From Prolixibacteraceae bacterium (GTDB taxonomy: Bacteria > Bacteroidota > Bacteroidia > Bacteroidales > Prolixibacteraceae): a stretch of DNA of 8,651 bases. Both the position numbers and the translations under genes were made by a program. The stretch is taken from assembly GCA_016788685.1 (NCBI GenBank), contig JAEUSS010000203.1, forward strand, positions 1 through 8,651. The letters run 5' to 3'. Below, in pieces: positions 1 through 6,048 of the stretch. The notes under the pieces were generated by a model that saw nothing but the letters and a program-made list of their open reading frames with translations, searched no databases and was not told where the DNA came from. The first letter of the stretch is position 1, and every line of letters begins with the position of its first letter.

Positions 1-406
1 TAAAACCGATGGTTTTTAAAATTACAGCCTGATTGATTACGGAGAAACTTCCGGTGTGTGCTACCGCAGCGCCCGCAAAGCCTCCGATGAGCGTATGCGA
101 CGAAGAAGACGGAATACCAAAATACCAGGTCAATAAATTCCAGATGATGGCAGCAATGATACCGGCCAGAATAACCTGAAGGCTGATCACACTTCCGTCA
201 ACAGTTTTGGCAACCGTATTGGCGACTTTAAGATCGAATATCCAATAGGCAATAAAGTTAAAAGAAGCAGCCCAAAGGACGGCAGGCAACGGGGCAAGCA
301 CTTTGGTTGACACGACGGTAGCAATGGAATTGGCTGCATCGTGAAATCCGTTGATCAGATCGAACACAAACGCTAAAACAATGATAACAATCAAGATAGT
401 AAGCAT
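1..406 (-). CDS. PiT-family inorganic phosphate permease, N-terminal part
   Basis: This is the first 135 residues of an inner-membrane phosphate transporter of the PiT family, which imports phosphate (or a metal-phosphate complex) together with H+ or Na+. The protein starts at the ATG at 406 (MLTILIVIIV) and its C-terminal part lies beyond the left edge. Two family hallmarks are visible: the first-helix block NGFHDAANSIATVV at residues 19-32, and GIPSSSSHTLIGG at residues 97-109, the second conserved loop. Hydrophobic segments at about 1-18, 37-57 and 74-94 fit membrane helices. It lies 45 bp after the DUF47 gene on the same strand, the usual pit/DUF47 pairing, so the two are probably co-transcribed with DUF47 first. 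The sequence gives no clue to ion coupling or affinity. Family assignment is secure; the truncation is due to the window. Confidence 0.95.
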   Translation of the reverse strand, partial: MLTILIVIIVLAFVFDLINGFHDAANSIATVVSTKVLAPLPAVLWAASFNFIAYWIFDLKVANTVAKTVDGSVISLQVILAGIIAAIIWNLLTWYFGIPSSSSHTLIGGFAGAAVAHTGSFSVINQAVILKTIGF

Positions 407-451
407 AGCCTGAAATAAAGATTTTTTTAGAAACGAACAGAGAAACCCGGG

Positions 452-1099
452 TCAGGCATATTTAACTAATATCGTTTTAACCACATCTGAAACATCCTCA
501 ATCTTATTGGCTATTTTCTCAATATTCTGGAGTATTTCCTTTTGTTTGATCAGTTCAATCGGATCTTTTTCATTTTCAAAAAGACTCGAAATAGCCTTGT
601 GGTAATATTCGTCGACCCGGCTTTCCAATTTATGAAGCTCTTTGCAGGCTTTTAAAACCTTTTGTGAATGTGCAAAGTCTTCGAGTCCGCCAACAGCGAC
701 CTTAATCTGCAAACATCCCAGATGTATAATGGCAACCATCTCCTTCATGTAGCTGCTGAAATTTGTGCAGCGATACAAATCAACTTTGCCCGAAAGACTG
801 TAAATCAAATCAACGACGTCATCAATTTTCGAAGTCAGGTCGTTGATGTCTTCCCGGTCAAACGGAGTTATAAACGATCGGTTCAAAACATCAAATATCT
901 GATTGGTAAACTCATCTCCTTTCTTTTCAATGGCCTTAATGGTCAAGCTTATGGCCCGGCGTTCATCCATCGAAGGCGAATTAAACAGCTTTTCCAGCGC
1001 TGTTGATGCCTCGATCGTATTCTCGGCTGCCTGATTAAACATGGCATAAAATTTCTTTTCTTTCGGAACAAAATACTTAAGTAAGCCTGAAAAATTCAT
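452..1099 (-). CDS. DUF47 / PhoU-like phosphate transport accessory protein
   Basis: The 215-residue product is a soluble, all-helical cytoplasmic protein of the DUF47 (PhoU_div) family, distantly related to PhoU. Members are normally encoded beside PiT phosphate permeases and are thought to modulate them, though the mechanism is not settled. The diagnostic block is SFITPFDREDINDLTSKIDD at residues 75-94, followed by VVDLI, with acidic residues of the type that bind metal in PhoU-like bundles. A second acidic helix sits at the C-terminus (IEKIANKIEDVSDVVKTIL, 193-211). Length is typical of the family. The ATG at 1099 gives the N-terminus MNFSGLLKYFVPKEKKFY, a normal start for the family. No Shine-Dalgarno sequence is evident. 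The permease gene follows after 45 bp. Confidence 0.94.
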   Translation of the reverse strand: MNFSGLLKYFVPKEKKFYAMFNQAAENTIEASTALEKLFNSPSMDERRAISLTIKAIEKKGDEFTNQIFDVLNRSFITPFDREDINDLTSKIDDVVDLIYSLSGKVDLYRCTNFSSYMKEMVAIIHLGCLQIKVAVGGLEDFAHSQKVLKACKELHKLESRVDEYYHKAISSLFENEKDPIELIKQKEILQNIEKIANKIEDVSDVVKTILVKYA

Positions 1100-1196
1100 A
1101 GAAGTGATTTTATGGAAGACTCAATTTGAATAAGGTTGTTACTTTCTGACGGAAGCTTGTTAAAACAACCAACGTTTTTATATCAATTTCAGGATA

Positions 1197-1204
1197 CAAA
1201 TATG
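1197..1204 (-). promoter_or_regulatory. Weak candidate -7 box for the DUF47-pit transcript
   Basis: Read on the minus strand this is CATATTTG, one base from the Bacteroidota consensus TAnnTTTG. It lies about 100 bp upstream of the DUF47 start. No good TTG/TTTG -33 box stands at the expected distance; that area is instead occupied by the palindrome at 1213-1228. This is a suggestion only. Confidence 0.25.
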
Positions 1205-1212
1205 CGAATAAC

Positions 1213-1228
1213 TATCATTTTGATGATA
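1213..1228. repeat. 16-bp palindrome, TATCAT-4-ATGATA
   Basis: The arms TATCAT (1213-1218) and ATGATA (1223-1228) are perfect inverted copies around TTTG. The element lies just upstream of the weak leftward -7 box, where a regulator of the phosphate genes could bind. The arms are AT-rich, so chance occurrence is quite possible. Confidence 0.4.
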
Positions 1229-1328
1229 AAATTCATAAAATAAATACGAACTAAATGGCCGCAATTCATATAATTTTTGCTTTCCGGCTTTTACATTCCG
1301 AGTTACAGCCGTGATCCGGTCAAATCAA

Positions 1329-1380
1329 CCGGCCCATGCTTTTTGCTGACATATATCAATGCCGCCGGCCCTGCTATTTT
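1329..1380. repeat. Imperfect direct repeat, about 16 bp, 36 bp apart
   Basis: CCGGCCCATGCTTTTT (1329-1344) recurs as CCGGCCCTGCTATTTT (1365-1380). Aligned with one single-base gap in each copy, the two share CCGGCCC, TGCT and a T-run. The 36-bp period is about 3.4 helical turns. Both copies lie just upstream of the rightward -7 box and are GC-rich against an AT-rich surround, so they may be paired binding sites. No regulator can be named. Confidence 0.45.
1346..1359. promoter_or_regulatory. CRP/FNR-like near-palindrome
   Basis: CTGACATATATCAA matches the FNR-type pattern TTGATnnnnATCAA at 8 of 10 fixed positions and contains TGA-N6-TCA, the core of CRP/FNR-family sites. It lies between the two copies of the direct repeat, about 53 bp upstream of the transcription start implied by the -7 box. 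An oxygen- or redox-responsive regulator of haem synthesis would make sense, but the match is short and the regulator unknown. Confidence 0.3.
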
Positions 1381-1394
1381 AGTAAGAATTACTA
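1380..1394. promoter_or_regulatory. Inverted repeat abutting the -7 box, possible operator
   Basis: TAGTAAGAATTACTA is a perfect inverted repeat with 6-bp arms around GAA. Its last two bases are the TA of the -7 box at 1393-1400, so a protein bound here would cover the -33/-7 spacer and block or remodel RNA polymerase. Symmetry and overlap are visible; operator function is inferred. Confidence 0.4.
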
Positions 1395-1400
1395 CATTTG
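1393..1400 (+). promoter_or_regulatory. Bacteroidota-type -7 box for the hem operon
   Basis: TACATTTG matches the Bacteroidota sigma-ABfr -7 consensus TAnnTTTG exactly. Transcription would start near 1406-1408, leaving a leader of about 60 nt before the small ORF at 1469. The expected TTG/TTTG -33 element is not evident at 19-21 bp upstream, so an activator may be needed, or the match could be accidental. Confidence 0.55.
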
Positions 1401-1407
1401 CCCAACA

Positions 1408-1434
1408 ACAAAACAACGGCTTCGGCTGTTTTGT
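1408..1434 (+). other. Stem-loop with TTCG loop at the predicted 5' end of the hem mRNA
   Basis: Arms ACAAAACA (1408-1415) and TGTTTTGT (1427-1434) are perfect complements. Inside them GC-TTCG-GC (1419-1426) forms a compact tip, leaving a 3-nt bulge (ACG) on the left side. If transcription starts about 7 bp after the -7 box, this hairpin would sit at the very 5' end of the mRNA, a position that can protect a transcript. It is not a normal terminator because no T-run follows. Confidence 0.45.
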
Positions 1435-1468
1435 CGGTTAAGGAATAAAACTAGACGTTTAACTTAAT

Positions 1469-1840
1469 TTGCTCACTGTGTTTTTTCTCGGACTATTATC
1501 CACACCACTGCCCTATTTGCTGATCGCCGCATTTTACTTTTTCGGCTTCGCAATGGGTATGTTCAATAATAGCACTGACGAAGATATGGTTGAGTCCGCC
1601 ACCTCGGTTACGATACCTGTTGAAGTCAAACAAAAAGCAGACGAACATGCGGTGTATGACTACTTTCAGGCGTACAAAATAACTACTCAAAACCATGCGG
1701 TTACAATAATACCTGAAGATTCAGCATCTTTCTTCCCGCCCGGGACAGAAACCGTTGGTTATCCGATGCTAAACGAAAAAATTCAGGATTTTTGTTTTTC
1801 CGGATTCCGATTTTCGCGTCCTCCTCCATTCGGTTGCTAA
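1469..1840 (+). CDS. Small predicted membrane protein, unrecognised
   Basis: I do not recognise this family. The frame encodes up to 123 residues. Residues 1-31 are strongly hydrophobic (VFFLGLLSTPLPYLLIAAFY then FFGFAMGMF), like a membrane anchor or hairpin. An acidic stretch (NSTDEDMVESATS) and a polar domain follow, ending in FRFSRPPPFGC. That a membrane segment runs into a soluble domain without frame breaks argues for a real gene. The start is unclear: a stop codon stands at 1460-1462 and no ATG precedes the hydrophobic part, so initiation would be at TTG 1469 or GTG 1478. The first in-frame ATG (1552) would discard the anchor. The gene lies between the hem-operon -7 box and hemA, 130 bp before the hemA start, and is probably co-transcribed. 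A role in haem metabolism or membrane redox would be guesswork. Confidence 0.6.
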   Translation: MLTVFFLGLLSTPLPYLLIAAFYFFGFAMGMFNNSTDEDMVESATSVTIPVEVKQKADEHAVYDYFQAYKITTQNHAVTIIPEDSASFFPPGTETVGYPMLNEKIQDFCFSGFRFSRPPPFGC

Positions 1841-1869
1841 AACTGAAAATCAGCACGTTTTTTTCATTT

Positions 1870-1913
1870 CAGATTTCATGCAAGTTAAATGCTTTTAGCC
1901 AGGCTAAAATCTG
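1870..1913 (+). other. Nested inverted repeat in the hemA leader
   Basis: Inner arms TTTTAGCC (1893-1900) and GGCTAAAA (1902-1909) are perfect complements around a single A, so the RNA would open to a 3-5 nt loop. Outer arms CAGATTT (1870-1876) and AAATCTG (1907-1913) are also complementary but share three bases with the inner right arm, so the two pairings compete in part. The element lies 57 bp upstream of the hemA ATG. It could be an RNA switch, a weak terminator after the small ORF, or a protein site. No T-run supports simple termination. Confidence 0.4.
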
Positions 1914-1970
1914 CAACTTTTATTGTGCATAATTGTTTTTGGGTTAGCAATCCTGATAAAGATTCTTTTT

Positions 1971-3224
1971 ATGATTGGGGTGATAGGAATTAGCTATAAA
2001 ACAGCGCCAATTGAGATTCGCGAGAAATTCTCGTTTTCGAAAAATGATATTGTTCCGTTTTCAGAACTTTTGCAACAAGAAACCGGAATCGCCGATCTGG
2101 TACTTATTTCGACATGCAACCGCACCGAGATTTATTTCTCACAGGACAGGCATGACAATCAGACTGCTTTTGAGCTGATGTATGAAGTGATCAAAAAATT
2201 CAAAGGAGTTACCGACCATTGCTGGCATTATTTTTATCACCGGTCAAACGCCGGTGCTGTACGCCATCTGTTTGAGGTCAGCTCCGGACTCGATTCGCTC
2301 ATCATAGGCGAAGATCAGATCATTGGTCAGGTAAAAGAAGCCTATCTCACCTGTACCGAATTGGCGCTCACTGATGCCGTACTGATGCGCCTTTTCCAGA
2401 AATCGTTTGAAGCCGGAAAGCGTGTCCGTACCGAAACGGGCATCAAACTGGGAATCACATCGGTCAGCAGCGCCGCTGTCGAAATGTGTGCCTGCCTGCT
2501 CAACGGTGTCAGTGATAAAAGTGTGTTACTCATCGGTACCGGCGAAACCGGAAACCTGGCCCTTCAAAACATTGTCAAAAGAGGCATTAAAAAAGTATCG
2601 GTAACCAATCGGACAAACGAAAAAGCCGAAAAAACAGCGGCAAAATACAATGGCACCACCGTTCCGTTTGAAGAGTTCGGAGAATCGCTTCACGAAAATG
2701 ACATTGTGATGATTGCCACTGCTTCTCAGCAGCCTTTGATCACCAAAGAAATGGTACGGGAATCCATTAGCCGACGCAACAAGGCCCCACAGGTATACAT
2801 CGACTTATCAGTTCCCCGCAACATCGAAAAATCGGTAGCAGAACTTGAAAATGTGAGTGTTCTTGGCGTTGACGACCTTCAGGAGATTGTAAGGCAGACT
2901 GCCGAAAAGAAAAAAGAAAGTGCAGAAAAAGCACAAATAATCCTCGACGAGGTTGTCTCCGATTTTAACGAATGGCTGGCAAGCCGATCCCTGCGTCCGG
3001 CAATCAACACCATAACTACCAATTTTCAGACGATCAATCAGGAAGAACTTTCAACTTACCGCAAACTGAATACTCCGGAAATGCAGGAAATCGTTGACGA
3101 CTATGCTCAGCACCTGACCCAACGCTACACTCGTTTGCTGATAAAAAATCTGAAAAACTTAACGGATAACGGAAAAAATATCGATTCGTTAAAAATCATC
3201 AATGATTTATTTAAATTCGACTAA
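1971..3224 (+). CDS. hemA: Glutamyl-tRNA reductase
   Basis: HemA reduces the glutamyl group of glutamyl-tRNA(Glu) to glutamate-1-semialdehyde with NADPH, the first committed and usually rate-controlling step of the C5 tetrapyrrole pathway. The product is 417 residues, normal for the family. The catalytic domain shows STCNRTE with the nucleophilic Cys49, and AVRHLFEVSSGLDS with conserved His99, then IIGEDQIIGQVKEA (111-124). The NADPH-binding domain follows with the GTGETG loop (189-194) and YIDLSVPRNIE (276-286); the helical dimerisation domain forms the C-terminus. The start is taken as ATG 1971 (MIGVIGISYKTAP), which matches the usual N-terminus (xxGINHKTAP); the frame is open back to TTG 1923, but that would add 16 atypical residues. 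It heads the enzyme run; hemC follows after 45 bp, a gap holding a small inverted repeat (GCAAA/TTTGC, 3236-3254). Confidence 0.98.
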   Translation: MIGVIGISYKTAPIEIREKFSFSKNDIVPFSELLQQETGIADLVLISTCNRTEIYFSQDRHDNQTAFELMYEVIKKFKGVTDHCWHYFYHRSNAGAVRHLFEVSSGLDSLIIGEDQIIGQVKEAYLTCTELALTDAVLMRLFQKSFEAGKRVRTETGIKLGITSVSSAAVEMCACLLNGVSDKSVLLIGTGETGNLALQNIVKRGIKKVSVTNRTNEKAEKTAAKYNGTTVPFEEFGESLHENDIVMIATASQQPLITKEMVRESISRRNKAPQVYIDLSVPRNIEKSVAELENVSVLGVDDLQEIVRQTAEKKKESAEKAQIILDEVVSDFNEWLASRSLRPAINTITTNFQTINQEELSTYRKLNTPEMQEIVDDYAQHLTQRYTRLLIKNLKNLTDNGKNIDSLKIINDLFKFD

Positions 3225-3269
3225 AAATTTTAGCAGCAAATCCACCCGGTTTGCGTTTGATTGATTATA

Positions 3270-4208
3270 ATGAAAAAAACCATTCGAATAGGCACTCGTG
3301 GAAGCCAACTGGCACTCTATCAGGCAGAAAAAGTTAAATCCACGCTCGAAAACATTTTCCCCGATCTTCAGGTTGAGCTGGAAATTATAAAAACAAAAGG
3401 CGATAAAATCTTGGATGTCGCACTCTCAAAAATCGGAGACAAAGGGCTGTTTACCAAAGAAATTGAAAATGCACTGATCGATGGTTCGGTTGATTTGGCT
3501 GTTCACAGCCTGAAAGATTTACCAACCAAATTACCAGAGGGATTAAAACTGGGAGCTGTTTTAGAAAGAGGCGAATTCCGCGATGCACTGGTCAGCAAAA
3601 ACGGCAAAAAGCTTTCTGAACTTAAAGCCGGCGATGTGGTAGCCACTTCGAGCTTGCGCCGGATAGCCGGACTACTGAAAATAAACAATCAGATTACGAT
3701 TAAAGACATCAGAGGTAACGTCAACTCGCGCTTGCAGAAGATGGAAGACGGCTATTGCGATGCGATGATTATGGCCGCTGCCGGGCTTCAGCGCACCGGG
3801 CTTGAAAGATACATCACCGAAATCATTGATCCGGAAGTGATTATGCCGGCGGTCAGTCAGGGAGCTATAGCGATTGAAACACGCATAAACGACATTGAAA
3901 TTGACGAAATCATGGCAGTGGTAAACCACCAGGACACCTGGAATGCTATCGTTGCCGAACGCGCTTTTCTGTCGCACCTGGAAGGCGGCTGTCAGGTTCC
4001 GCTGGGCTGCTATACAAAAATAGAAGATGGCATGCTGCATATGAGTGGGTTTGTCGCTTCGGTTGACGGATCACAATTTATCAACGAAACCATTTCGGGA
4101 GAAGTAAGCCAAGGCGCCGGACTTGGGGTGCAGATGGCCGAAAAAATGCTCGGACAAGGAGCAGGAGAAATCCTGAACAAGATTAAATCAACCAACTCTT
4201 CTCACTAA
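3270..4208 (+). CDS. hemC: Porphobilinogen deaminase (hydroxymethylbilane synthase)
   Basis: HemC joins four porphobilinogen units into linear hydroxymethylbilane, building them on a covalently held dipyrromethane cofactor in the cytoplasm. The 312-residue protein has all the expected marks: IGTRGSQLALYQA (7-19), HSLKDLPT (79-86) with the catalytic Asp83, TSSLRR (126-131) whose arginines bind substrate carboxylates, DIRGNVNSRL (146-155), and LEGGCQVPLG (237-246) in which Cys241 carries the cofactor. The ATG at 3270 gives MKKTIRIGTRGSQLA, the normal start; an in-frame TTG at 3261 would add three residues and is not needed. hemD starts 5 bp after the stop codon, so translational coupling is likely. 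Confidence 0.98.
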   Translation: MKKTIRIGTRGSQLALYQAEKVKSTLENIFPDLQVELEIIKTKGDKILDVALSKIGDKGLFTKEIENALIDGSVDLAVHSLKDLPTKLPEGLKLGAVLERGEFRDALVSKNGKKLSELKAGDVVATSSLRRIAGLLKINNQITIKDIRGNVNSRLQKMEDGYCDAMIMAAAGLQRTGLERYITEIIDPEVIMPAVSQGAIAIETRINDIEIDEIMAVVNHQDTWNAIVAERAFLSHLEGGCQVPLGCYTKIEDGMLHMSGFVASVDGSQFINETISGEVSQGAGLGVQMAEKMLGQGAGEILNKIKSTNSSH

Positions 4209-4213
4209 TCGAA

Positions 4214-4999
4214 ATGGGCAATACTCTTGAAAACAAGGTCTTTATATCGGTCAGGCCCGAAGGTCAGTCTGCTGAACTGGAAAATCTTTTATCCGAAGAG
4301 TCAGCCACACTGCTTTCCATGCCCACCATCGAAATAAAACCACTGCCCCTTGGTGAGTTTGGATGGACTCAGCTTAAGAATATCGGTTCGTTCAACTGGA
4401 TTGTATTTACAAGCCCCAACGGACTGCGCTATTTTTTTGAACGGCTCTTCGAACTTCAAAACAACTACGGGCTTCCGGCGCATTTAAAAATTGGCGTTGT
4501 CGGAAAAAAAACTGCAGCCAATCTGGAATGTTACGGCACTTCAGCAGAATTTATAAACCTGGGAAATACGGCCGAGGAATTTTCAATTGATTTTATCAAC
4601 CGGATCAATAAGGGGGAACGTGTACTTTTCCCTATCGGCAACCTGGCCCGATCTGTAATCGAAAATAACATTTCTCAAAAAGCGGATTGCACCCGGGTCG
4701 TGTTTTACGAAACTGTTTTGCCCGAAACGACAAACGAAAAAGCACTCGGACTAATTATAGAAGACCAATATGATCTGATTATAGTTACCAGTCCGTCTTC
4801 CTGCAATAACCTGCTTCACCTGCTGTCCGGAAAAACCGATCCGACCCGCCTCAGGTTGGTTTGTATCGGACAGACCACATCGGCTGAAGTAATCAAAAAT
4901 GGCATCGAACCGCTCGTTACTGCCGGAACGGCGACTTCTCAGGGAATCTATACAGCCATACTCAATTATTTTCAGAAAAAAACAACATTAAACCCTTAA
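4214..4999 (+). CDS. hemD: Uroporphyrinogen-III synthase
   Basis: HemD closes hydroxymethylbilane into uroporphyrinogen III, inverting ring D; without it the useless type I isomer forms spontaneously. The family is poorly conserved, and at 261 residues this is a stand-alone version without a fused methyltransferase. Recognisable pieces are KVFISVRPEG (8-17), NWIVFTSPNGLRYF (61-74), VGKKTA (96-101), VLFPIGNLAR (137-146), VFYET (163-167), DLIIVTSPSS (187-196) and CIGQTTSAEVIKNG (217-230), which follow the two-domain order of the family. Position between hemC and hemB supports the call. It starts 5 bp after hemC and ends 3 bp before hemB, the tightest part of the operon. Confidence 0.94.
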   Translation: MGNTLENKVFISVRPEGQSAELENLLSEESATLLSMPTIEIKPLPLGEFGWTQLKNIGSFNWIVFTSPNGLRYFFERLFELQNNYGLPAHLKIGVVGKKTAANLECYGTSAEFINLGNTAEEFSIDFINRINKGERVLFPIGNLARSVIENNISQKADCTRVVFYETVLPETTNEKALGLIIEDQYDLIIVTSPSSCNNLLHLLSGKTDPTRLRLVCIGQTTSAEVIKNGIEPLVTAGTATSQGIYTAILNYFQKKTTLNP

Positions 5000-5002
5000 A
5001 CT

Positions 5003-5971
5003 ATGTCATTCCCAATAACACGACTCCGGAGATTAAGACAATCTCCCGTTTTACGCAACCTGGTCCGTGAAACTGTACTTACCCGTGACGACCTGGTGAT
5101 GCCGCTTTTTGTATGCCCCGGAACAGGGGTGAAAAATCCGATTTCTTCAATGCCCGGCAATTTCCAACTGTCGGTTGACTTGCTGGTTGAAGAATGCCGC
5201 CGTTTATACGGACTTGGCATCCAGGCAGTACTGCTTTTCGGAATTCCTGAACACAAAGACGAACACGGTTTAGTAGCCTGCGAACACAACGGGATTGTAC
5301 AACAGGCCGTTCGCGCCCTGAAACTTGCGCTGCCTGATTTATACATCATTGCCGACATCTGCAACTGCGAGTATACTACACACGGACATTGCGGGACTAT
5401 TGTCGACGGCGATGTTCACAATGATCTGACATTGGTCACCCTGGCCAAACAGTCTGTTTCAATGGCCCGGGAAGGGGTTGATATGGTTGCTCCGAGCGAC
5501 ATGATGGACGGACGCGTTGGAGCCATCCGAAAAGCTCTCGATGAAAACGGGTTCTACAACCTTCCGATAATGGCTTATTCCGCAAAATATGCGTCCAGCT
5601 TTTACGGTCCTTTCCGCGAAGCTGCCGAAAGTGCACCTAAATTCGGAAACCGCGCCACTTATCAGATGGACCCGGCTAACGGCAACGAAGCTTTGCGCGA
5701 AGTAGCACTCGACATTGAAGAAGGTGCCGACATTGTAATGGTGAAACCCGCGCTGAGCTACCTGGATATTATTCAGCGAGTAAAAACAACTTACAACATC
5801 CCGATTGCTGCTTACAATGTCAGCGGCGAGTACTCGATGGTAAAAGCCGCCGCCGCAAATGGCTGGATCGACGAAAAACGCATGGTGCGCGAAATTCTGA
5901 CTTCCATCAAACGTGCCGGATCAGACATCATCATTACTTATCATGCACAGGAAATCGTAAAAGAACTCTAA
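5003..5971 (+). CDS. hemB: Delta-aminolaevulinic acid dehydratase (porphobilinogen synthase)
   Basis: HemB condenses two 5-aminolaevulinate molecules to porphobilinogen. The protein is 322 residues, full family length. The active-site lysines are Lys195 (in [19 protein letters not shown], 190-208) and Lys248 (in [12 protein letters not shown], 244-255), which form Schiff bases with the two substrates. The metal site [14 protein letters not shown] (118-131) keeps Cys120, Cys122 and Cys130, so this is the zinc-dependent class rather than the aspartate-rich magnesium class. Also visible are [15 protein letters not shown] (162-176) and [14 protein letters not shown] (220-233). The start codon lies 3 bp after the hemD stop, so expression is probably coupled. 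The 77-bp gap to hemL holds a short heptamer repeat. Confidence 0.98.
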   Translation: MSFPITRLRRLRQSPVLRNLVRETVLTRDDLVMPLFVCPGTGVKNPISSMPGNFQLSVDLLVEECRRLYGLGIQAVLLFGIPEHKDEHGLVACEHNGIVQQAVRALKLALPDLYIIADICNCEYTTHGHCGTIVDGDVHNDLTLVTLAKQSVSMAREGVDMVAPSDMMDGRVGAIRKALDENGFYNLPIMAYSAKYASSFYGPFREAAESAPKFGNRATYQMDPANGNEALREVALDIEEGADIVMVKPALSYLDIIQRVKTTYNIPIAAYNVSGEYSMVKAAAANGWIDEKRMVREILTSIKRAGSDIIITYHAQEIVKEL

Positions 5972-6009
5972 GAAGTTTCAGGTTGACAATCGCAGTGATC
6001 CAATATGCA

Positions 6010-6037
6010 GGAACTTGCAACCCGTAACTCGCAACAA
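6010..6037 (+). repeat. Four imperfect heptamer units upstream of hemL
   Basis: GGAACTT, GCAACCC, GTAACTC and GCAACAA follow each other without gaps and fit GnAACnn. They fill the end of the hemB-hemL gap, 11 bp before the hemL ATG. Degenerate heptamer tracts of this kind look like decayed intergenic simple repeats; a regulatory role is not shown. The rest of the gap shows no clear promoter. Confidence 0.5.
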
Positions 6038-6048
6038 AAAATCAAATC

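Larger units (their letters stand above)
1100..1468. promoter_or_regulatory. Divergent intergenic control region between the phosphate pair and the hem operon
   Basis: These 369 bp separate the leftward phosphate genes from the rightward haem genes and show no convincing coding sequence. On the left half are an inverted repeat with 7-bp arms, GGTTGTT (1134-1140) and AACAACC (1164-1170), which would lie in the leader of the DUF47 mRNA, and a 16-bp palindrome at 1213-1228. On the right half are CCGGT/ACCGG arms at 1316-1332, an imperfect direct repeat at 1329-1380, a CRP/FNR-like near-palindrome at 1346-1359, an inverted repeat at 1380-1394, a -7 box at 1393-1400 and a stem-loop at 1408-1434. 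Symmetry is seen directly; regulatory use is inferred. Confidence 0.7.

Noticed and set aside
668..1006. Plus-strand frame of 112 codons
   Set aside because: It is antisense to the DUF47 gene, which carries strong family motifs; the antisense product has none.
1408..1434. The TTCG stem-loop as an intrinsic terminator
   Set aside because: No T-run follows in either direction and it lies just downstream of a promoter-like box.
1923..1970. Upstream TTG start for hemA
   Set aside because: The 16 extra residues are hydrophobic and unlike HemA N-termini; ATG 1971 gives the standard beginning.
5983..6007. TTGACA followed by TAT-like bases between hemB and hemL
   Set aside because: This resembles a proteobacterial sigma-70 promoter, but spacing is short, the -10 is poor and the Bacteroidota consensus is different.
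6010..6037. Heptamer tract as a CRISPR array
   Set aside because: The units are 7 bp, contiguous and degenerate, with no spacers and no cas genes nearby.
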